A stretch of DNA of 19,385 nucleotides from Hyphomicrobiales bacterium (lineage in GTDB: Bacteria; Pseudomonadota; Alphaproteobacteria; Rhizobiales; Hyphomicrobiaceae). The translations under genes and the position numbers were made by a program. The stretch lies in assembly GCA_017304275.1 (NCBI GenBank), contig JAFKKW010000194.1:1-19385 (forward strand), written 5' to 3'. The notes below the pieces were generated by a model. That model was given only the letters and a program-made list of their open reading frames with translations, was not told the origin of the DNA and did not search any database. Below are positions 8,276 to 14,508 of this stretch, one piece after another (the stretch's first letter is position 1; each line of letters starts with the position of its first letter).

Positions 8276-9733
8276 ATGAGTTATATTTCTGAGGCCCCGC
8301 GAGGGGCCGCTATTGGTGCGCGGCATTCGGCTTGGTTGTTTTATTATCAAAACGTTTCCGCGATCGCCGCGGTCCTGGATTGCATCCTAATCGTCGCTTC
8401 GAGCGTGGCTGCCGGGGTCGGATATCATCTTGCAACGACGGGTGGAGCAGGCGACCTGCAGAGCTATGCCGGCATCGGCGCGAATAGTGCGCTCCTGTTC
8501 GTGCTGTTCGCCAAGTCGCAAGGGATGTACCGCGCGCCCTCGTTGCGCCTGTCGCGTCGGGTTCGCAGCATCGTCGTTGCGTGGTCCGTCGTCTTTCTTT
8601 CGGTCATAGCGCTGCTGTTCCTGCTGAAGCTCGGCGAGAGTTACTCGCGCGGCGCCATGCTTGGCTTTGGCGCGCTTGGCTTGATCATGCTGATCGGGTC
8701 GCGGGTCCTGATCGCCAAGACGCTCCGGGATGCGGTTGCCCGCGAGAGGATCCTCCCCGGCCCGACCGCGATCGTAATCGGGGACTCTGCTGAGCTGGCA
8801 GCCTATCCCAAAAGCGAGCTGTTGCGAGCGTACGGTGTGGTCGAGATCGGCCGGTTTGAGCTTCCGCAGGGTGACGTCGACGATCCAGGCGTGCTGGCTG
8901 ACAGCGTTGCGCGTCTGAACTTCGCAGTGAACGCGGCGCGCGTATCGCAGGCGGACAGGGTGCTGACGGCGCTGAAATGGAGTGATGCGGCGCGCTACGA
9001 TCTTGTTCGTAACGCGCTACGGGCGCTGCCGCTGCCTGTGATGCTGCTGCCCGACCGTTCGGCGCGGGCGATCCTGGCGCAGCCGATAATCGAGGTCGGC
9101 TCCGAGGTGGCGGTGGAGCTGCAACGCACGCCATTGACGACCGCGGAACGGTTGCTGAAGCGGATGTTCGACGTCGTGGCGGCCAGCGGATTGCTGCTGC
9201 TTCTGTCGCCGCTTCTGCTGTTGGTGTCTGCGGCGATCAAGTTTGAATCACACGGGCCGGTCATTTTCCGGCAGCATCGGAAGGGGTTCAACGGGCGTCC
9301 CTTCGCGATTTACAAGTTCCGGACCATGACGGTGTGCGAGAACGGCGCCTCAATCCGTCAGGCGCAGGCCAACGACAAGCGCATCACGCCGCTGGGAGCG
9401 TTGCTGCGCTCGACGAGCATCGACGAGCTGCCGCAGCTGATCAACGTGGTTCGCGGCGAGATGTCGCTGGTCGGTCCGCGTCCTCACGCGATTGCTCACG
9501 ATGACGAGTACTCGAAGTTGATTGCGAACTACGCGTACCGTCATCACGTCAAGCCCGGCATCACGGGGCTTGCGCAGGTGAAGGGGTTCCGCGGCGAGAC
9601 GGCCGAGCTCGAACTCATGGAGCGTCGCGTCGATCACGACCTCTGGTACATCAACAACTGGAGCATGTGGCTGGACCTCTGGATCCTGGTCCGCACCTGC
9701 ATTGTCGTGCCGCAGCGCTTGAATGCGCACTGA
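8276..9733 (+). CDS. Undecaprenyl-phosphate sugar-1-phosphate transferase (polyisoprenyl-phosphate hexose transferase)
   Basis: The 485-residue inner-membrane protein transfers a sugar-1-phosphate, usually glucose- or galactose-1-phosphate, to undecaprenyl phosphate and so starts the EPS repeat unit. Hydrophobic segments at about 25-165 give the several N-terminal membrane spans of WcaJ/WbaP-type enzymes. A soluble middle region follows. The catalytic bacterial sugar transferase domain starts near residue 295 (KRMFDVVAASGLLLLLSPLL). It holds GPVIFRQHRKG, YKFRTM, the conserved STSIDELPQLINVVRGEMSL, VGPRP, and KPGITGLAQV. Length and architecture fit the exopolysaccharide polyprenyl glycosylphosphotransferase family. 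Which sugar is used cannot be read from the sequence. It follows manC in the same direction after 254 bases, so it probably has its own promoter. Confidence 0.93.
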   Translation: MSYISEAPRGAAIGARHSAWLFYYQNVSAIAAVLDCILIVASSVAAGVGYHLATTGGAGDLQSYAGIGANSALLFVLFAKSQGMYRAPSLRLSRRVRSIVVAWSVVFLSVIALLFLLKLGESYSRGAMLGFGALGLIMLIGSRVLIAKTLRDAVARERILPGPTAIVIGDSAELAAYPKSELLRAYGVVEIGRFELPQGDVDDPGVLADSVARLNFAVNAARVSQADRVLTALKWSDAARYDLVRNALRALPLPVMLLPDRSARAILAQPIIEVGSEVAVELQRTPLTTAERLLKRMFDVVAASGLLLLLSPLLLLVSAAIKFESHGPVIFRQHRKGFNGRPFAIYKFRTMTVCENGASIRQAQANDKRITPLGALLRSTSIDELPQLINVVRGEMSLVGPRPHAIAHDDEYSKLIANYAYRHHVKPGITGLAQVKGFRGETAELELMERRVDHDLWYINNWSMWLDLWILVRTCIVVPQRLNAH

Positions 9734-9750
9734 TGGTTAGATGCCGTGGG

Positions 9751-9793
9751 GCACGAAAGTGCGCCCGCTCGCGCTTGAGGCCGTAAGCGGGCG
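9751..9793 (+). terminator. Two adjacent hairpins after the sugar transferase gene
   Basis: GCAC-GAAA-GTGC (9751-9762) is a perfect four-pair stem with a GAAA loop. It is followed by CGCCCGCT (9762-9769) pairing with AGCGGGCG (9786-9793) across 16 bases. They begin 17 bases past the stop codon. No T-run follows, so they may stabilise the 3' end of the mRNA or assist termination rather than act as a classical intrinsic terminator. Confidence 0.35.
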
Positions 9794-9905
9794 GAGGTGC
9801 CGGTCGTTGCAGCTACCGACACCGCAATTGGGGCGAGACAGAAATCGGCCAACTATCTGCTGCTGGTCCGCGCAATGCACCCGTCTCTCGCTCGAAAAGC
9901 ATAAA

Positions 9906-9922
9906 CCCTTCCAATGGAAGGG
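9906..9922. terminator. Perfect 7-bp hairpin before the phosphatase gene
   Basis: CCCTTCC-AAT-GGAAGGG is a perfect stem of seven pairs with a three-base loop. On the minus strand it is followed by TTTATGCTTTT, and on the plus strand by CTTAAGTTTGAG. It could be an intrinsic terminator or an operator, since it lies just upstream of a TATAAT hexamer. Confidence 0.4.
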
Positions 9923-9934
9923 CTTAAGTTTGAG

Positions 9935-9940
9935 TATAAT
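9935..9940 (+). promoter_or_regulatory. Consensus -10 hexamer upstream of the phosphatase gene
   Basis: An exact TATAAT lies 53 bases before the phosphatase start. No matching -35 is found at 16-18 bases; that position is occupied by the right arm of the hairpin at 9906-9922. The promoter is therefore only a candidate. Confidence 0.3.
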
Positions 9941-9993
9941 CTCGAATCAACCAACGAGATAGAGAATGGACGCCCGCGGGGCTGCTCATCGAG

Positions 9994-10758
9994 ATGTTAC
10001 CCCTCCTATTCGGCCGAAAAGCATACGTCGAGGAACCGCGCCTTCCGGCATCGGTTCCAGAGGGTTCCCGCATCTACGCGATCGGCGACATCCACGGCAG
10101 GGCCGACCTCCTCGACCGGCTGCTTGCGCTGATCGATGAGGATTCCGCTCACGACAGGCCAGCCGTCGTCCATCTGATATACCTCGGGGACTACATCGAT
10201 CGGGGGCCGGACTCGGCTGCAGTCCTTGAACGGCTCGCGACAGGACACAGCGACTTCGCACATGTCGGACTCGTGCGCGGCAATCACGAGGAAATGCTTC
10301 TACGATTCCTTGAGGAGCCTTCTACCGGGCCAGCCTGGCTGCAACTCGGCGCACCAGAGACACTCAGCTCCTATGGCATAGATCCCCTGAAGGCGGTGAG
10401 GAAGGACGGGTAGGCCGAGCTTTCCCGCCAATTGAACGAGGCGTTGCCTGCTCACCACCTCGCGCTGCTTGAGCACCTCGCGTCGTCCATCACCATCGGC
10501 GACTACTTCTTCTGCCATGCCGGCGTGCGTCCCGGTGTGCCCCTGGATCAACAACGGCCCGAAGACCTCGCCTGGATTCGATCTGCCTTCCTTGATGCCA
10601 AGTGTGACTTCGGCAAGGTCGTGGTTCACGGGCATACGCCCACCGAACGGCCCGACTTTCGTCCCAACCGGATAAATATCGACACCAGGGCCTATGCCTC
10701 CGGACGTCTCACATGCCTCGTGCTCGAGGGCAGCACGCGCCGCATCCTGTCGACGTGA
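9994..10758 (+). pseudogene. Calcineurin-type metallophosphatase, interrupted by an in-frame TAG
   Basis: The reading frame encodes a 254-codon metallophosphatase of the bacterial serine/threonine phosphatase or ApaH-like type. Motifs are GDIHG (31-35), GDYIDRG (65-71), GNHEE (96-100), and, after the break, FFCHAGVRPG and VVHGHTP, so all metal-ligand motifs are present. Codon 140 (10411-10413) is TAG. It sits between KAVRKDG and AELSRQLNEALPAHH, with no shift of frame, so the first 139 residues and the last 114 are separated by a single nonsense codon. A CAG-to-TAG change is the simplest explanation. The truncated product lacks the C-terminal His motifs and should be inactive unless the codon is read through. 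A new start for the second half is unlikely, since no ribosome binding site is seen. It could instead be a sequencing error. Confidence 0.8.
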
Positions 10759-10789
10759 TGCGGCCACGCCGCGGAAACGCCCTCACGTC
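10752..10789. terminator. Inverted repeat joining two convergent stop codons
   Basis: GACGTGA (10752-10758) pairs with TCACGTC (10783-10789). The arms contain the TGA stops of the phosphatase frame and of the leftward epimerase gene. A smaller hairpin (GCGG 10760-10763, CCGC 10769-10772) sits inside. It lies in the 24-base convergent gap and could act as a bidirectional terminator, although no T-run is present. Confidence 0.4.
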
Positions 10790-11319
10790 TCAGGTCGAAA
10801 ATCCGGCCAAGCGCGATCCCTCTCGGAGATGTCGGTTACGGGCAACGGCCACGCGATGTTGAATGACGGATCATCATGGCGAAAGCCATCCGCAGCGGCC
10901 GGGGAATAGTATTCCGACATCATGTAATCGACCTCCGTATCCGGAGCGAGCGTCTGGAATCCATGGGCGAAACCCGTAGGCACGTAAAGCCGGCGGCCGT
11001 CGCCCGCGGTGAGTTGGTAGGCTTCCCACTGCATGTAGGTCGGCGACCCTCGCCGGAGGTCGATCAGTACATCGTGTATGGCTCCCGCAATGCAGCGGAC
11101 GACCTTTACCTCACCATGCGGCGGGCGCTGAAAATGCATCCCCCTGATGGCGCCTACAGATTTCGTGTGCGACACGTTCTGCTGAACGTAGGTCGTTTCG
11201 AGTCCGGCGGACGCGAACTCGCGCAAGCAGAATGTCCTCGCGAAATAGCCTCGCTCGTCCCTTGCCGGCTCGATCTCGATGATCCTGACGTCCTGCAGGC
11301 GTGTTGTATGAAATAGCAT
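10783..11319 (-). CDS. Second dTDP-4-dehydrorhamnose 3,5-epimerase family protein
   Basis: The 178-residue cupin is a paralogue of the RmlC at 2960. It keeps every expected active-site position: R59 and H62 in IRGMHFQ, K72, H119 in GFAHGF, Y132 and Y138. It differs in detail: GDGRRLYVP replaces the NWHQLLVP of the first copy, and FRHDDPSFNIAWP replaces LLWNDPDLGIAWP. The ATG at 11319 has AGGA five bases upstream; an in-frame start 72 bases earlier would add a polar extension not seen in the family. It may duplicate RmlC activity or act on another nucleotide-linked 4-keto sugar. It is the third leftward gene after the VPEID-like protein and the exosortase, 223 bases downstream of the latter. 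Confidence 0.87.
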   Translation of the reverse strand: MLFHTTRLQDVRIIEIEPARDERGYFARTFCLREFASAGLETTYVQQNVSHTKSVGAIRGMHFQRPPHGEVKVVRCIAGAIHDVLIDLRRGSPTYMQWEAYQLTAGDGRRLYVPTGFAHGFQTLAPDTEVDYMMSEYYSPAAADGFRHDDPSFNIAWPLPVTDISERDRAWPDFRPET

Positions 11320-11542
11320 TGCTATCCTGGTTCGGCTCTCGGGATCGGATATCCAATTTGCGGCGGGTCCGGAAGGCCAGCGCTCTCCCATTGGTTGCCC
11401 ACGACATGGCTTGCCGGAGATTGAACACTTCCGGACGGGAGGTACGGCATCATCTGCGCGTAAATCAAGTCCGATTTCCGAAGGGAAATCACATACGCCG
11501 GGGCTCCTGCTACGTCCTGAGCCACCGCTGCATTTCTTCGGA

Positions 11543-13168
11543 TCACAAAAGCGACCACTGCCCTGCCGCCACGGCCCAGATCATGATGGCGAGGTTGGTG
11601 GCTGCGTGGGCAGCGATGGGATCCGACAGGCGCTTCGTGCGGTACATCAAGAGGGCGTAAATCGCGCCGGCCAAGGTGGCGGCGAGCCACCGCTGGTGCA
11701 TGAGCCCGAAAGCCAGGGATGATCCCACGAACGCCAACACGCTGAACCGACCGAAGCTCACGCTCTCAAATCGCGTCGAGATCAGCCAGCGTGCAAGAAA
11801 CCCGCGGAAGGCAAGCTCTTCCGCAATCGGGACGAGTACGACCGAGCCAAAGGCGCGCAAGACGAGCCAAGCCGCCGCGGCCCCTGCCGGGAGCGCCGCA
11901 ATCCATGCGGCGATCGGCGTCTCCCCGCCCGGATCGGTCGCGATCCATGCGACACCGACGGCGAGGCCAATCGTCACCGACGTTCCTGAGACCTTGCTGA
12001 CGAGCGGTCTCAAAACATCTTGGAACCACCAGAGAGCGGCGGCGATCGCAAGCACCTTGACCGGATACAGCGCGTGATCATGAGGCGCGAATGCGGACGC
12101 GAGAATATTGGCCGCGACCATGGCCATGAACGGTGCCAGGTAGGGCAGCGTGTGGTCAGCGTGCGCCTCGGCTGCGACCGCGTTCACCGGTACGGGGCGT
12201 GTTGTGGCTACGGCTGCGAAAAATGGAACGCGGCGCGTGACGGCGACGATGCCGAGCGTCACGAACAGAAAACCGATCCAGCCCCCCTGCGAATGAAATC
12301 CCTGGATGGCCATCTCCGGAGAGACGTGTGCACCGATGCTGACAAGGATCGCGATGCGCAGCGTGTTGAGCAACCATATGGCTGCGACGCCCAGCGGCAG
12401 CAGCAGCAGCACGTTGGGGAAGCGCAACTCGCGCCGGAAGACCCATATGTAGATCGGCACGACCGTAAGAACGAGCGCGATCCCTTCGTAGCCCGAGCAC
12501 GGGCCGGAGATCAGCACCTTGAAATCGCCGGCGCCAAGAAGTGCCTGCTCCGTGTCGAGCACGACGTTGGTCTCGTAGAGCGAGAGGATCGCGTGGGAGA
12601 TGGTGAGCGTGGCGCCGGCCAGCGCGGACCAGCCATCCTGCGCAGCGTAGCCGAGCACGATCGCTATGCTTCCGCCCGCCAGCGCGACCATGATCTCGAC
12701 GGGGACGATCTTAAGCAGTCTGCGCCAGAAGTCGGGAGGCGCCGCCAGGAAGGCAAGAGAGGCACCGGTCGCGAGTTGCAGACCGGCGCACGCGACCACC
12801 AAGGGGAACGGCGCGTCCGGCGTCTGCTGAATGACGGCGCGAACCGCGATGAGCGAGATGAAGAGCAAGACGTTGGCTGCGAAAACGCGTTTGAATGCGG
12901 ATTGCGCCGTGGCAGCGCGATGGGCTTCAATGATCCGCGTGCGCTGAGGCCAAGCCATCACAACCAGCAAACAAAACGCAGAGATCGCGACCTTTGCCGC
13001 CACGTTGACATGCACGAGGGGATTTTCCCAGTACGTCAGATTGGGCTGTACGTGGAAAACGAGCGTAACGATGAGGATCTCGATCGTTGCCGTGAGCGCA
13101 AAAATCCAGAGCTGCCGGAAGGCGGATGTTTTCGACGCCATGACGGCAGCGGGTGATGACGCGTGCAT
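11543..13168 (-). CDS. xrtE: Exosortase E / CPBP intramembrane protease fusion (VPEID-CTERM system)
   Basis: The 541-residue, highly hydrophobic protein joins two membrane enzymes. Residues about 20-315 are an exosortase with the three catalytic motifs: C224 in GPCSGYEG, R271 in LNTLRIA and H292 in FHSQGGW. Exosortases cut C-terminal sorting tails of exported proteins and may pass them to another anchor. After a polar linker (about 318-340) comes a CPBP (CAAX-like, Abi) protease domain: EELAFR (E450, E451, R455), FGLMH (H491) and HAATN (H521, N525). This exosortase-protease layout is that of the XrtE family. Directly upstream (82 bases) lies a tiny protein with the matching tail, so the two form a pair. 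The start ATG at 13168 has no strong ribosome binding site; ATG at 13141 is an alternative. Confidence 0.92.
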   Translation of the reverse strand: MHASSPAAVMASKTSAFRQLWIFALTATIEILIVTLVFHVQPNLTYWENPLVHVNVAAKVAISAFCLLVVMAWPQRTRIIEAHRAATAQSAFKRVFAANVLLFISLIAVRAVIQQTPDAPFPLVVACAGLQLATGASLAFLAAPPDFWRRLLKIVPVEIMVALAGGSIAIVLGYAAQDGWSALAGATLTISHAILSLYETNVVLDTEQALLGAGDFKVLISGPCSGYEGIALVLTVVPIYIWVFRRELRFPNVLLLLPLGVAAIWLLNTLRIAILVSIGAHVSPEMAIQGFHSQGGWIGFLFVTLGIVAVTRRVPFFAAVATTRPVPVNAVAAEAHADHTLPYLAPFMAMVAANILASAFAPHDHALYPVKVLAIAAALWWFQDVLRPLVSKVSGTSVTIGLAVGVAWIATDPGGETPIAAWIAALPAGAAAAWLVLRAFGSVVLVPIAEELAFRGFLARWLISTRFESVSFGRFSVLAFVGSSLAFGLMHQRWLAATLAGAIYALLMYRTKRLSDPIAAHAATNLAIMIWAVAAGQWSLL

Positions 13169-13250
13169 TGTCGTCTAAGCCGTCGCCTTCCAACGTTGGG
13201 ATTGGTCGCGAAACGATAACTTCGGATGTCGGCAATCGGATCGAGAAACG

Positions 13251-13475
13251 TTACTTGTTCCTCGTCCGGTTGAATATCACGATCGCGATGCTGGCAAGCA
13301 GGGCGAACACGGCGAGCGCGCCCGCACCGTCAAGCTCGGGCGCCGGGGACGCACCGCCGTTGCCGGGATTGCCATTGTCCGGCTTCCAGGGCCAAGCCAT
13401 AGCGAAGGCCTGATCGATCGAAATCGCTGCATGTACCAGTAGCGCAAATGCGCACACCTTGAGCTTGGCAAACAT
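13251..13475 (-). CDS. Small VPEID-CTERM-type exosortase substrate
   Basis: The 74-residue protein has an N-terminal signal peptide (residues 1-25, ending AFA). A short mature region follows, rich in Trp, Pro, Gly and Asn (WPWKPDNGNPGNGG). Then come a sorting motif APELD (45-49), one hydrophobic span (51-68) and a basic tail (NRTRNK). This tripartite tail is the hallmark of exosortase targets; APELD stands where VPEID is expected for the XrtE system. AGAGAG upstream of the ATG is a good ribosome binding site. The gene is followed by the exosortase E gene 82 bases downstream, supporting a dedicated enzyme-substrate pair. After both cleavages only about 20 residues would remain. The function of the mature peptide is unknown; surface or EPS attachment is inferred. 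Confidence 0.88.
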   Translation of the reverse strand: MFAKLKVCAFALLVHAAISIDQAFAMAWPWKPDNGNPGNGGASPAPELDGAGALAVFALLASIAIVIFNRTRNK

Positions 13476-13784
13476 GTCGCTCTCTTTTGACGCCTAAAAC
13501 AATGACCCGTTCCTATATTATCGGAATACGCTTCCTATTGATACATCTCGTAAATGCGTGGTTAACCTGCTCAGACTGCCAGCTCGGGGAAACATCGGAA
13601 TGGTATCCCGCCGACCTGCTCCCCTGAAGCAAGCCCAATTTCTCCAGCATTTCCGCTGGAGAAGGATGCTGCAGGCGTAGCGAACGCGTGCCTCCCGCAG
13701 TTCCTTCAGTGCGACGTGGTATTGATAGATTGGCAAAGGGCAAGAGTTGGCCCACCGAAGGCGGTCCATACGGGAGTCGAAGGA
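13476..13784. promoter_or_regulatory. Divergent region between the VPEID-like gene and the DUF218 gene
   Basis: This 309-base stretch separates two divergent units and should hold both promoters. The part next to the small gene (13490-13560) is AT-rich. A perfect nine-base inverted repeat (13640-13648 and 13655-13663) lies in the middle and could be a regulator site. Open frames on the minus strand here have no ribosome binding site or family resemblance. Confidence 0.5.
13640..13663. repeat. Perfect 9-bp inverted repeat
   Basis: TTCTCCAGC and GCTGGAGAA are exact reverse complements with a six-base spacer (ATTTCC). The site lies between two divergent promoters of the exosortase region. It may be an operator for a dimeric regulator or a hairpin in a leader RNA. 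Confidence 0.5.
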
Positions 13785-14330
13785 GTGGCGGTCGCCAGCT
13801 CATCGAGATATCGCGGGCGTGCCATGGCGGCAGCGACGATTGGCTTGCTCGTGTTCGCCGCTGCTACCGCCCGCCTTTTCGTCTGGCCCGACTTGGCGCC
13901 GTTACCATCACGAGTGGACGCAATTGTCGAGCTTGGCGGTTTTGGCATCCGCGACGCCGCTACGCTGGCGCTGGCGCGGGAACACAGGAGCCCCTTTGTT
14001 GCCCAGTCGACCGTCATAGAGGAGGCCGGCACCGAGAGGTGCCTGCCGCCCGTTCCCGGGGTCACCATCCTGTGTTTCCACGCCGATCCCAACACGACGC
14101 GTGGTGAGGCGCGATCTATCGGCCGGATGGCGCAACAATATGGATGGAAGTCGATCGCGATCATCACCACGCCCGACCACGCGTGGCGTGCGCGGCTACG
14201 GGTGGCAAGGTGCTTTCCCGGTGAGATTTATGTGAGCTTGAGCGCGATGCCTGCAACGCACTGGGCTTATGCAATTCCTTATCAGTGGGCTGCGACGGTC
14301 AAGGCTTTGCTGTTCGAGCCCGGCTGCTGA
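13785..14330 (+). CDS. Membrane-anchored DUF218 (YdcF/SanA-like) family protein
   Basis: The 181-residue product has a basic N-terminus and a single membrane span at about 16-34, followed by a periplasmic DUF218-like domain. Recognisable pieces are DAIVELGG (45-52), the R..A..LA helix, two cysteines (C86, C97), the TTRGEAR segment (E108 is the usual conserved Glu) and ITTPDHAWRARL (H132). DUF218 proteins are linked to envelope and polysaccharide metabolism and are frequent in exosortase-type EPS loci; their biochemistry is poorly known. The GTG at 13785 is chosen because GGGAG lies eight bases upstream; ATG at 13824 and GTG at 13716 are alternatives. It starts the rightward half of the exosortase locus and is divergent from the small substrate gene. 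Confidence 0.72.
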   Translation: MAVASSSRYRGRAMAAATIGLLVFAAATARLFVWPDLAPLPSRVDAIVELGGFGIRDAATLALAREHRSPFVAQSTVIEEAGTERCLPPVPGVTILCFHADPNTTRGEARSIGRMAQQYGWKSIAIITTPDHAWRARLRVARCFPGEIYVSLSAMPATHWAYAIPYQWAATVKALLFEPGC

Positions 14331-14508
14331 GGTCGGCGCCGATCAGTACGCCGCGGGCAGGCCGAATGCTACAATCCGGACAATAAGCGAGTTTACGTTA
14401 AGTTTTACTGTCATGCACCGGTGCGCGATATTGTCTATTCTGACTTGAAATTATGTCGCAAAACGCCGACGGCGGGGCCTAGCTTTTCAACGCGGTCGGC
14501 CCGCGCAT

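Noticed and set aside
12020..13156. Long plus-strand open frame (378 codons) opposite the exosortase gene.
   Set aside because: It is highly charged, resembles no family and is a typical high-GC antisense shadow of the exosortase frame, whose motifs are unmistakable.
13513..13803. Minus-strand open frames in the divergent region, one containing a helical-looking stretch (VALKELREARVRYACSILLQ).
   Set aside because: Two frames overlap, neither has a ribosome binding site or recognisable domain, and the region has to hold two promoters. A frameshifted gene relic remains possible but cannot be supported.
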